Origin: Halichondria panicea
Lineage: Eukaryota; Porifera; Demospongiae; Suberitida; Halichondriidae
Length of the DNA stretch: 64,000 nucleotides
Assembly (NCBI RefSeq): GCF_963675165.1
Contig: NC_087380.1
Span: forward strand, 6,580,071-6,644,070
Direction: 5' to 3'
The translations under genes and the position numbers were made by a program. The notes beneath the pieces were generated by a model. It was not told where the DNA came from. It worked only from the letters and a program-made list of their open reading frames with translations, and ran no database searches. Positions 1-11,274 of this stretch are shown in pieces; position 1 is the first letter of the stretch, and the number at the start of each line of letters is the position of its first letter.

Positions 1-86
1 AATAGCTTACCGTATCTGAACAACAACATACACATGCAAGTCATGTAATTAATTAGTCCAAAGTTGGGGGGCTCATAACTTGAGTT

Positions 87-142
87 TTTATGCAGAGACT
101 CAAGACTCCATGCTCCTCACACGAGCTGCTAATGAAGTGAGC
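87..142 (+). pseudogene. Stranded fragment of NIDO exon 21
   Basis: These 56 bases are essentially identical to 21488-21543, inside exon 21 of the Calx-beta/NIDO gene (peptide YAETQDSMLLTRAANEVS). Similarity stops abruptly on both sides and there is no usable frame around it, so this is an exon scrap. It lies in the opposite orientation to the promoter relic next to it, so the duplication was also rearranged. Confidence 0.85.
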
Positions 143-1949
143 TATACTACAGTATATAATATATCTTTATAACATCACATCACATGACTGTATGGCCATA
201 ATAATTATGGTACACCGTTAATTGTTCATGCATAAAAATCTAATTTTGCTAATAATAGAATAGAATCCTGTGTAGAGTAACAAAAGTACATGCACCCATG
301 CATTCGTAATGATAGCCAAATTAATCCATATTCATTTAAATATGCATTCAAGTTAATTAACCTTGTATGTTACATTGCATGAGTAGGGGAGATATGTGAA
401 GTACGTTACCTGCCCACCAAACTTCTAGGTTACTAGGTAACAAACCACAGCCGTAATAGCTGCATGTTGTAGCAATTGTCTGCAGGTACTATAATATGAG
501 GACTCTCAGGCAGGCAAAGCTGTGGCGAGATTGCGAGCCTATTTTGTGATCCAGTTTAAATAGTATAGCGCTAGTCTCGTAGCATGATGAGGGTGGAATG
601 CAGCACACAATGACATTAATTCGTGTCTGTAAGAGAAGGAACCTGAATCACTTGATGAATTAGGTGTGAATTCTCACTTCACAATATTATTGTGTGGTTA
701 ATTAGCTGCACTTATAGGTTATTATAATTATAATTATAGCATGAAGGTTCTGAATCATAAAATTATAGCAAGGGTATACCTGCATGCATGCATGTATCCA
801 TAGATACTATAGTATCTATGATGATCATGACTTGTCTGTCATTGAATGATTGTAATTTCTTAATAATACTGCATACTTTATAACAATAATTATGAGGTTA
901 GCTATACTTATAACTATATATGCATATACTTATGACTCAACAACTTTGATCAGGAGTGTCATAAAAATATAACATTGTAGAAAAATTAGGCGTAGATACA
1001 TGTTTTGATCTATAATGAATAACTATATATGTATGTAGCAAAGGGTTTAGCATACGTATACTGGTTAATATTGTGAGATCATTTGCATACCTGTCACTTG
1101 CAATAGGAGTCCATCTCATTGTAAAACCAGTTGTATAAGTATAGGGATTGGCAACCGATTTGTAGATTTTTAGCAATTTTAGATATAGCCATGCGACTTG
1201 AATGTATATAGTTTATAATTCTGTAAATTACAACGTTAACTCTATAATCTCTTATCTGCCATTATATAATTATTCTAGATTTTAGTGTCTAGTCATGAGG
1301 TAAAACTAACCTTGATCCCCCTATATATACTGTGCACTCCATGTGCATAGTACATCGTACATTCATGTACACAGCACTCATTGCCATGCAGAGTTAATTG
1401 GTCATTATATTCATAAAAAGCACATGCAGAGGTAGATGTACACAACAAGATATCTGACACCATGCACACAAACACTGGCACAAAAAAGCATGAAGTCTTT
1501 AGCTATAGAGGATTCAGGGTTTATATTGGTTGTTATGTCATTGAGCAGTTTCTTCCTTGCCTATATATATAATAGTGTGAAATAGTTCTCCTTCCATTGC
1601 ACTTTGAGCAGCCTCAACAACGACCCCATCTCTGAGTCCGTCTTGAATCCTGCCATCTTCAAATCATGGTCGTTCACTGGTATATCTTCCCTTCTCACCA
1701 AATGACACCGGTCACAGCTGTACCCTCAGTAGCTGGCTGTAGTGTGTGTCTGTGACCTCTCATGACCCTTCAGGCTCGCTCCAACTCGGCCATGCATGCA
1801 CATTGCCTTTGGTGGGAAGCCGTGCAGGGTGAGGGTGGTGCCAGGCTAATACAATTCAGTGTAAGAAGAATGCTGTGTTGCATGTCTCGGGTATTAGAAA
1901 ATCCACCCTCATGTAAGCATAGCCTGTTGATGTGTTGTGGGTGGGTGGC

Positions 1950-2001
1950 TAGCCTCGAATCCACGCCGATTAAAATTTTAATCGGCGTGGATTCGAGGCT
2001 A
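1950..2001. mobile_element. 52-bp perfect palindromic element, TAGCCTCG family
   Basis: The sequence is a perfect inverted repeat with no loop, ending TAGCCTCG at the left and CGAGGCTA at the right. It is flanked by direct repeats GTGGGTGGC at 1941-1949 and 2002-2010. The mirrored paralogous site near 10320-10345 lacks the insert and has one copy of the target. The 9-bp target duplication and missing interior mark a minimal non-autonomous DNA element (Mutator-like target size; superfamily is inference). Confidence 0.85.
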
Positions 2002-2479
2002 GTGGGTGGCTAAACAAGTTAGCTTATATTAGGAACACATTCTCACGGAGTTTCATGTTGCCACGCTATATATGCAAATGTATTATTATCGTGCTAGTGA
2101 GGAATTATGCATGATTGGTCAAATTAGTATATACACTGTAGTGTATACAATTGCAAACTAACTAACCAATAGTATACTTAATTAGCTACACCTCAGTCTA
2201 TTTCTAATGTCATGGCGCAGAAAAAGGCGTGGCCTACCTTATCCACATAGATAAAAATTACTGGCACTGACTGTGTAAAAGTGAAAATGATCATATCAGG
2301 AGTCATGAATATTCAATAGACATGCACTCCTGTGTCATACATATAGGTGATATTAGATCTATATATACCTGTGATTTTATAGCTAACTCTCCGGCCATAA
2401 TTATTATTTGCACAGCCTTGATTATGGGCAACAGACTCTAAGTGTTGACATGCATGCAGCTGGGACATTTCAGATTTAA

Positions 2480-2725
2480 AACTCATACTGCAGAACCCAT
2501 ACTTGATGCCCAGCCCCACGAAGCTCAATCTCCCTATCCACCCATCCCATGTGTCGCCGGAGTGAGGATCCGTTACCAGCTGTACCAGGGAAAAACTTCT
2601 CAAGTATAGCACTCGAGTTGCTTTGGAGAGGAGAACCGGGATGACGTGTTCAAGGTCCTCAGTGCAGTAGAAATGGAAACTCCTTCGTATGAGTTTAGCT
2701 GCAGAGTGAGAAGTGTGTGCATTCT
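2480..2725 (+). other. Coding-like fragment of unknown origin
   Basis: Two open stretches on + look like decayed protein-coding sequence. Around 2490-2600 a frame reads PCVAGVRIRYQLYQGKTSQV then stops. Around 2630-2725 another frame reads VFKVLSAVEMETPSYEFSC. No start or complete splice structure could be assembled and no family was recognised. This is a hint only. Confidence 0.2.
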
Positions 2726-4112
2726 GAGACTGATATAAATCTAGATATGAACCTAATTATTGCATGACGGACAATGGGTGTAATGGTTCGCATAGCCCAT
2801 CTTGTATGCAGTGCATGCATGCATGTACAGTGGACACCTTTGGAGAACATTGTTTTGGCTTTTACAGAGGTGCCTTTGTTAGGGGTTGTTTTGTACACAA
2901 ACTGTTTACCTTATTGTTACTATTATAAACGAGTACTAATTTTAGCGAATTTGTACACTAAATTAAGTATGTGCTAATAATAAAACGCAATTAAAAATTA
3001 TGAATCTCAAAATAAAAATAACTTTTTTTTTAAAGTATACTTTTGTATAAATCAATGAACTCTTGGTATAATGTAATGTACTTTTGAGAGTATGCTAAGC
3101 AAGCTAGCCCTTTTTTCTGACTACAAACTTTCGATTCAAAAACTCATACTTGTACATATTTTGACTGATGTAATGAATTTGCTACAAATCCACCAAAATA
3201 AGTACCTTAAAAACAGAGAAAAATCTGAAAACGCTAAAATTACTACCCGTCTATAATAACATTAAGGTATTTGGGACCTGGATGCCTGGCGGTTATAATT
3301 ATAGCAGCTGGCCTTTATTTGGAGGTGGTTGTTATCAGAGGTTCCAGTCTTACTGTAAGTATATACCCGTGTACAACCTGCATCATGTTAGTACGCTGTT
3401 TTGAAGATTTGTGGTCGTGCATGGTGCTGCAGTGTTGCCAAGCTGGACATTACTTCTTGCGCTTGACATGTCAAATTGTTCACATTGTATTTAATTGTGC
3501 TTCACTAAAGAGCGCACGAAGTTTGAATGCAGTTTTGTGTAAATACATTTGCACCGGCTAAAACTGCGAAGAGAAGATGAAGTTGTGTTTGCTAGTCCGA
3601 GAATTTTGTAGAACCTATAAATTGATAAAGGTTGTTTTATTGTGAACACATGCATGCATGTATGAGCTCGATCACTATATGCAAGTCCGATGTAGATAAT
3701 ATGCTTGCGGTAAACATGAGTGTGTGAAGTATTAAAATATGAGGTGAGTGCATCTTAATCTCACAAGCAAATGTTACTCTTTCAACATGTCTCTGCATGG
3801 CCTTACTTTATTTGTATAATTATAATTATAGCTATCAACGTAGATGTGTGTTACAGATCGCTCGTATATATATACTGCTAGGACAGCTTCGTACATTTTC
3901 TCACTTATAGCCATGCAGTAAATATATACATGCAACGGTGCTCATTGAGGTAAGGTCTATATAAGTGTATAATATTAAGCCTCTACTAATGCATTACCAT
4001 ATACTGCATGCGTGCAAGTTATGTTGCCAGTTGGACCTGAGATTAACAGCTGAGATTTCCTCCTACATGCATATTCGAGAAAAATTGTATATGGTGGCAT
4101 AACGGTTAGGGC
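2726..4112. other. Intergenic; upstream region of the + mGluR-like copy
   Basis: No gene is supported. Positions about 3710-3810 and 4035-4064 are similar, in inverted orientation, to 27640-27720 and 27400-27428 upstream of the - receptor copy, so they mark the shared upstream region. About 1.2 kb that separates these blocks from the signal-peptide exon in the - copy is missing here. Confidence 0.5.
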
Positions 4113-6695
4113 ATGGCAAATTATGCTAGCATAACGTTTGGAATAATAGGTGGTGCTGGGACTAGTAGAATCAGAGGAATGAGAGAGACTAGAAATGCTG
4201 ATTTTATCCTCGGTGGACTATTCCCTGTGCATTCCAGGGGGTACTGTGAACACTTCAATCGTATAAACATTGTAGAGGCCATGCTCTTTGCACTGGATAC
4301 CATCAACTCTGACCCAAATCTTTTACCGAATGTTACGCTTGGTTATGATATTCGAGACACCTGTTTTATTGAGCAGATTGGTTTGGATGAAACTGCCGAT
4401 TTGATTATCACACCTATGCAAGGCACGTGCTCAGCAACTGCTGGTGAATCAATAAATCAAACGGTCGCGAACACAACTACTCTAACCACCTTTGGTCTTG
4501 TGGGAGCAGCATCTAGCTCTGTATCAATTCCCGTAGCTGGCCTTACCCGTTTATTTACAGTCCCTCAAGTCAGTTTTGCTTTTACCTCAGATATTCTTGG
4601 AGATAGGGAGCGATACCCGTATTTTTTTCGGACCGTACCTTCAGATTCATTTGAGGTACAAGCTATTATTGACGTGATTCAGCATTTCGGTTGTACTTAC
4701 ATTTCAACAATATTCTCTTGAACACTTATGGCCGCTTTGGGATTGATAGTCTAGTAAGGATAGCTGGTGAAATAGGCATATGTATAGATCTAAACAAAGG
4801 CATTGATGAGACAGCTACTGTATCTGATTATCAAAAAATAGCAGATAAACTTTCAAGATCAACAGCAAATGTTGTGGTGTTTTACTCTACCCGACAGCAT
4901 GTACAAGAACTATTCAAACACCTTGAAAATGTCACAACACGGCACTTTACCTGGATAGGTAGTAGTGGCTGGACGCAACTGGCCAACGAATTTCCTCCAA
5001 ATATAGTGTCCGGTTTCTTTGGAGTTTTGCCTATTTCAAATCATGCTAATTTGTTCCATAGCTACTATTCAAATCTCACACTGGGGAACAATTTACGAGA
5101 TCCGTGGTTTCCCGAGTTCTTCCACAATTTTTTCAATTGCTCTGGTGAAGATTGTCCGCTAGCCGGAGTGACAGCTGGCAGTGATGATTTTTTTGTACCA
5201 TTGGTGATCGATGCTGTGTACACACATGCCCATGCCCTCCAGAACTATTTGAATGACATTTGCGGGTCCCCTGTTGTCTGGAATAGAGAGACGAGCTCAT
5301 GTAATGGCCAAAATGGAACGTTTGATCGATCGAATTTATTACAGTATGTAGCAAATGTGAATTTTACTAGTTTGACAGGCAATCGTGTAGTTTTCAACGA
5401 AAATGGAAGCGTAAAGTCATTTACGTTTAGAGTAACGAATTATCAAGCCAAGACAGAGCAAAATGAAGTTAGCTACAGCCTTGAGAACATTGGAATGTGG
5501 AGTGAGCTCAACGCTTTAGATGTAAGTCAGGACACATCAGTACAATTTTTCGATTTTTCAGGAGCAATGATCCCTGAGGCTGTTAGCTCAGCGTGTAGTT
5601 CTTGTGCTCCTGGCCAGTACATTCGCAGAATCGACGGTGCGTGCTGTGGTCTTTGTGATAGTTGCCTGGGTGTGCTGTTTTCAAATAGTTCGCTAGCTTC
5701 CAATTGCAGTAATTGCTCTGTGTACGGTGAAATGTGGGGTAACACTCCAACTGTTGGAAGTAATGGTTGTGTCGAGATACCCAAAGTATTTTTGTCATTC
5801 AGTCATCCTTTTGCTATTGTGGTTTCAGCTGGATCTGTCCTCGGTATAATCCTGTTGATTGTGGCCGTTGTATTGCTGGCAGTGTTTTGGAACTCACCTG
5901 TCATTAGGGCTTCCAGTCGAGAATCTGTTATACTAGTTCTAATTGGTGCAGCTAGCAGCTTCGTAAGTAGCTTCATCTACTTATCTCCGCCCTCTAGCAA
6001 TTTGTGTTCTGCAGCGAATTTTGTTGTGGTTTTGTTTCTCGCTAATGAACGGATCTTTGCTGATCAAGGTGATTAGAATCACTCGAATCTTTGTCTTTGA
6101 GAGATCGCGGACAAAGCAGCTGAAATGTGTTCAGTGGTATCACCAAGTTCTCTTCTCTCTTTTGATTGTGTGCGGTCAAATGGTTATTGTGTTGCTCTCA
6201 GTCACTATTGTAAATCCCAATGTCTTGCGTGAAGTACGACTTAACACAATGAATCTCAACTCTCAACCAGAAATTATCGTTACCTGTGAGGCTGAGCCAA
6301 TTCTGGGTTTCATTGTTTCAGTTTTGTACGAGGCTGGTCTTATTTTAATCACTGCGGTGCTAGGCACCATGACGTTTAAGAGTCCTGCCAATTTTAACGA
6401 GTCAAAAACCATCTGTGTTTCAGCGTATATCCTACTAACGATTTGGACCATGTTTTTCGTTTCTTATTTCTTCACTGGATCTGCTCAGAGCCTTCAAAAT
6501 GCGTTTATCGCCCTGACAACCACTCTCGGAGCTTATACGATATTAGTCAGTGTTGTTGGACCACGGTTGTTTACTGTAATCATCAGGAAAGATGAGGACT
6601 CTAAAAGTAAACAAACTTATGATGTATCCCCTGCTGTAACGATGAACACTATGACTAGTAATGCTGTGACAATTGGCAGCAACTTATATAGCTAA
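4113..6695 (+). pseudogene. mGluR-like family C GPCR, frameshifted copy A
   Basis: A metabotropic-glutamate-receptor-like protein. The Venus-flytrap domain starts near DFILGGLFPVHSRG and continues through LPNVTLGYDIRDTC. A nine-cysteine-type linker follows at about 5580-5780 (CSSCAPGQYIRRIDGACCG), then a seven-helix region at about 5800-6570. Family members sense amino acids at the plasma membrane. Compared with the inverted copy at 23590-26245, one base is missing near 4712 (ends the first frame with a stop) and two near 5995. The signal-peptide segment is also absent: homology between copies begins only near 4145, so the ATG at 4113 is probably not native. Three breaks make a pseudogene the best call; unpolished indels are the alternative, though long intact ORFs elsewhere argue against that. 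Confidence 0.85.
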
Positions 6696-8587
6696 GTCCT
6701 ATTTGCTTATATCTACTGCTGCACATTAAAACACAGATTGTATAGTTTGAGTGGCTGACTATTATAGTAACGTGTTCTGTTTTACCTAGGCCTTTTAAGC
6801 CATTGTTTTATTTGTTGTTGTTGTAGTAAAAGTGGTTGAATAAGAAAGCATGAACGTTGCATGGATTTGCCTTGACAATACATTATAATAGGAACATAAA
6901 CTCTTATTGATAGCATTTGTAAACCATATGTGAATGTGTACGTAGTAAACGATGTGTACAAAAATCCGTTTAGGAAGGAAGTAATAGTTAATACATGGCA
7001 ATGAGTACTCCTACTCCTCAGGCACCACAATAATTGAGAGGTGGTGTCCCTATAAAATAATGTTTTGCTGTGTTGGTGAAGGGTGAGAATGTGCATACCA
7101 CCTTAATGTAAAATAGGTGTTTTGAGATCTATAGTGGTGTGCCCTGACCTTGCATGTACTCCATACAATGGCACCATAATCATACAATGGTGACTCTGTC
7201 ACAATAGACTATTAAGCAGTTTAATTATAGTCATTCATACATGCACTTGACTTGTGTAAGATTGGATACAGCCTGGCTGCATGGAGATACAGTGAGGGCT
7301 TGTGAGTATATAGATGCTCCAATTTGTATTTTCCGCTGAGAAACCTTTATTATGTGCATTAAACAGTTCTCTGTTTGTATTCATTACTGATTTATTATCC
7401 CTGCAGTAATATCTTGCCTTGAGCTACAAATGGAGTCATTTCCATGGCAATGGGTCAGAGACCTTTCAATACCGCGGCAATGTACACCTGGGACAGCAAG
7501 TATTGCAAGGCTTCGAGTTTTAGATTTGTCATAGATTGTTTGTTTTTGCGCATAATATTTCACAACTGCGAGCTTAAGGCCCGAAAATTGCATGCAGCCT
7601 TAAATCCTATATACAGCTGTTACACTGTCTACACTCTTGATGGGGTGCAGCCATATGGTGCGGAGGTACGACACACATCTCGTGGTCGCTCTTTTAATTG
7701 CATTCCAATCTTTTTGACATTGGTTTTCAATGTAGTGTATTCCTCATAATAACTTTGTCATTCTGTGACTGAAGTTAATGGTATAGATTAGACCTAGATC
7801 AAACTGTTTCCGTTGCTGAACCCCAGTGAGAAACACACAGAGCTAGCTAGACAGTCAGTTTCTACATGTACAAGCCTAGAGTTTGTCGTGGCAATGTCGC
7901 GGTAAACTGCCAGCTCAGCAAACGTCATCATGCACAATAGAAAAAGTGTCGTACTTCCTCTGGTGCAGCACCAGATTTTATCTCAGTAATGGAACCTGGA
8001 GTGGATTAACACAACAATGTGTAGCATCGATGCGCATGCGCAAGCAGAATATACGGTAGTGCATGTGCATGTTTGTGGGTGTCTGTGTGTGTAGACTGCA
8101 CTGCACAGCTGCTTGGCAAGGCGGATCAATGAAGTCGAAGTAAGAGTTTCCGGATATATAGCTAGTCTAGTCATGTTGTCTTGGACTTCAATTTGTTGAT
8201 TTGCAAAATAATGCTTCCGAGTTATGCCTACTTGGAATGTTATTGCAGCCTTTTCAGAAGAGCTTGTCTCTGTAAGTGTACTACTAATCTCAGGCTTGAA
8301 CTTTTGGCATCGATCGTTTTTAACAACAATCATGGTCGATCATTACCCAGTTTTTGTAATTCTGGATTCTGCCTGAACTCCGCACAACTACATGTAGATT
8401 CTCATGCAAGCATAGATCAACGGATAGGCAATGCCCCACGTGATGCTAGGTAATACAGTGTGTGACATCACACCCTCTGGTTGGAGGCGAGTTGCGCTCA
8501 AGAAAGTACACAATGATCCCTATATCTGCTTATTTTCTCGTAGGGGGCCTAAAAGAGAAATTCAAAGGCATCATGCACACATACACC
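6696..8587. other. Intergenic with possible sushi-domain exon relic
   Basis: No intact gene. At about 7970-8025 the + strand reads FYLSNGTWSGLTQQCV, the C-terminal half of a sushi/CCP repeat (NGTWSG...C), without a complete exon. A related relic is at 22371-22430. Around 8160-8340 there is a diverged interspersed repeat that resembles 12160-12330. The rest shows nothing recognisable. Confidence 0.35.
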
Positions 8588-9358
8588 TAGCCTCGATTTC
8601 AGGCCGCGAAGAGAAAGGCGGCCTGGTATACTTTGTATGCGCATGCGCGAAATAATTGACAACAATTCCATCATACAAATTGTAAAAAACGGACAAAGTT
8701 ACAAAAAGGAAGAATACGTATGACAATGTTACCACAATGGTAGCTTTCAGAGACACTATTAATCAAAGTAGAATAATTATGCTGCAGCAGTGCTGCTTCT
8801 TCTAGCTCTGTTTATCAATATTAAAGAGACAGTTCAAGAAGGCCTCCCAGACAGTAGAGCGCCAGCTAGGAAGAGTGGTTGACTCTTTAATACATCAGTA
8901 GATCTTGAGTGAATATTAAACTTCCTGAGTATCGAGTTAAAGCTTATTAAAAGCTTTCAGGAGTAATCATTAGCGTCTTTATCTTCAGCAATGGCTTCCT
9001 GTCGAACACAAAGGCAAGATTTAGTAGCAGAAGACTTGCCTGGTCCATATTACCACAGCCTCATCAGGGGACCCACAGGAACACATCATGCCTCTCCTAC
9101 AACATCTGTAGCCTTACAGTGTAGGGTGTCATTAAGTAGAGACTTGGCTTGATACAATAAAGGGCGTAAGAACTCAGTCATCTTTGCACAATACTTCTAT
9201 GTAACGGACTGTAACTTTAGAATACAAATAGTATACGGTTTATTTTACTGACAGTATCCACAAATACACGGATTACCCCCTTTTTGTGGTAATGTACGCG
9301 CATGCGCATACAAAGTATACCAGGCCGCCTTTCTCTTTGCGGCCTGGAATCGAGGCTA
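8588..9358. mobile_element. 771-bp foldback element, TAGCCTCG family
   Basis: Terminal inverted repeats of about 62 bp (8588-8649 and 9297-9358) start TAGCCTCGAT and end ATCGAGGCTA. Exact 9-bp direct repeats ACATACACC flank the element at 8579-8587 and 9359-9367. Each terminal repeat contains its own short palindrome (CAGGCCGC...GCGGCCTG) and ends in TGCGCATGCGCG. The roughly 650-bp interior has no transposase ORF, so the element is non-autonomous. Confidence 0.9.
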
Positions 9359-9367
9359 ACATACACC

Positions 9368-10247
9368 CAGCACTACTGATAGCTACAGCTGCTATGTTAG
9401 TGCCAAGTTTTCTTTTATTCAGCTTGATTTGTGTGAAAAAAACACCAAATTGTCAGTTTGTGTACCTCTATCTCCAATATGAAATAATTTTATAACATGT
9501 ACGTTTCACATTCAAGTATGTTTATAACTGCATGGAACAATAACTCACTTGGTCCCTTTTATAGGCTACTACTTTTAGTGAAAAGAAAACCTAAAAATTT
9601 ACTATGGAATTCAAAGCATATTTTCCAGCTCTCAATGCAGTGAAGTAGTGGCAGCACCATGAAACGTTTGTCCGAAGTCCAGAAAGTTGCATACCTCTCC
9701 TGCTCTTACGTACTGTACATGGTAATCTAGTTTGAAGTGCTCTAAGACACAGTTTAGGTATTAGAAAGTGGAACACAAGTATCTTTATCTGTATTGTGTG
9801 ATCGAAGAGATGGCATTTGAAGGAGTTGGGAACAGACCTGTTATGGTTTGTAGAGAGTACTGACACCCCCTTTGGAGCTCACTTCCTCATCACTTTGCAT
9901 AAGCAGCTCTAAAAGATTAATAGCCTATGTCTAAGTGTATTTGGTGTCTCCTCAAGAGCACAGCTTGCTATAATACTACAAACACTATAAAATCTTTACT
10001 GACATTTTGAGTGCACACACCCCTTTTTGCTCATTACACACCCCTTTTTAGCAACTCACCTCATCCAACAGACGTGCTGGGCATTGCCTATCCCTTTCTT
10101 TTGTTTTTTGTTTATCTATAATGCAAGCCAATGCGTTTATCATAATTTATATTATGTGTGCTATTAGTATAGCTGCCGTTTGGCACCTCCACCGAGGCAT
10201 CAGCACCTGCGGTGCTTTCATCCTCACTATAGCAGTCACGGTGATAA
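9368..10247. other. Intergenic, no feature recognised
   Basis: No convincing gene, splice pattern or repeat was found here; short ORFs lack any family signature. Confidence 0.4.
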
Positions 10248-11274
10248 TACAATTGCATATATAGCGTGGCAACATGGAATCCGTAGAGTATGTGTTCCTA
10301 ATTTAAGCTAACTTGTTTAACCACCCACACAACACATCAACAGGCTTGCTTACATGAGGGTGGATTATCTAATACCCGGGACATGCAACACAGGATTCTT
10401 GTATTACCCACCACCCTCTCCTCTTCATAGGAAACTTATATATAATTATCTTCCACTACCAGATTTATATTTATGCAAGATTTGTGATGAGGTGTACATG
10501 CAGTCTACTATAATTCCCTTCCCACTAACGGCAATGTGGCCGATTTGGAGTGAGCCTGAAGGGTCATGAGAGGTCACAGACACACACTACAGACAGACGT
10601 AGCAAGTTTAAGTCTTATCCTCAACTAATCTCCGCATACAGCTGTGACCGGCGTCATTTGGCAGAGGAGGGGAGGAAATGAAAGGTTTTCCGAAGCTGCC
10701 AGTGCCAACGACCATATGATTTGAAGATGGCAGTTCAAAACGGGCTCATAGATGGGGTTGTTGTTGAGGCTATACTCATGAAAGGCTCATTCCGAAGTAA
10801 CCATGAAAATTGAGAACATAATTATTAATTTTTTGTGCCATTCAATATAGACACGAATGATATTGAGGCTACATTCCAAAGTAACCATGAAAATTGAGAA
10901 CATAATTTTTAATTCTTTGTGCCATTCAATATAGACACGAATGTGATATTGAGGCTACGAATTAGAGAACTCATTCCAAAGTAACCATGAAAATTGAGAA
11001 CATAATTTTTAATTCTTTGTGCCATTCAATATAGACACGAATGTGATATTGAGGCTACGAATTAGAGAACTCATTCCAAAGTAACCATGAAAATTGAGAA
11101 CATAATTTTGTGCCATCTTCTATATATAGACACAAATGATGTTACATTCCACCATCATCATGTTACAACATCAGCATTGTATACTATAAAAAAGAAAAAG
11201 ACCTCGCAGTTTTGGTACAGCTTTGCCTGCAGTCCTCATATAATTATATAGTACCTGCAGACAATTGCTACACC
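10248..11274 (+). promoter_or_regulatory. Upstream region of the Calx-beta/NIDO gene
   Basis: This region is the mirror partner of 468-2090, which suggests it is the upstream region duplicated with the gene. It includes the empty target site of the palindromic element near 10325-10340 and an internal tandem repeat (10789-11110). No TATA box or other core element could be assigned with confidence. Confidence 0.45.
10789..11110. repeat. Tandem repeat, four units of 84-100 bp
   Basis: Units begin at about 10789, 10873, 10973 and 11073, each with ATTCC(G/A)AAGTAACCATG followed by AAAATTGAGAACATAATT. Units two and three are about 100 bp and nearly identical. The first is shorter and the fourth is truncated. 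It lies 170-490 bp before the start codon of the gene at 11275. Confidence 0.9.

Larger units (their letters stand above)
1..2100 (-). repeat. Degraded inverted duplicate of the Calx-beta/NIDO gene 5' region
   Basis: Several blocks are reverse complements, in mirrored order, of the region upstream of the gene at 11275. Block 468-525 matches 11210-11275, 1612-1690 matches 10690-10775, 1741-1785 matches 10545-10590, and 1906-2090 matches 10248-10370. The mirrored start codon context (around 470, - strand) still reads ATGCAGCTATTACGG, like the first codons of the intact gene, but it soon runs into a stop. I read it as the promoter and first exon of a lost paralogue pointing out of the window to the left. 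Nothing else coding is visible in 1-2100. Confidence 0.75.

Noticed and set aside
3271-3561. 96-codon open frame on + with a hydrophobic start
   Set aside because: No homology recognised, no splice context, and its mirrored partner region shows no equivalent frame.
4113-6695. Calling the receptors GABA-B-type
   Set aside because: The nine-cysteine linker (CSSCAPGQY...CCGLCDSC) and FILGGLFPVHSRG / LPNVTLGYDIRDTC motifs fit the mGluR/CaSR branch; GABA-B receptors lack that linker.
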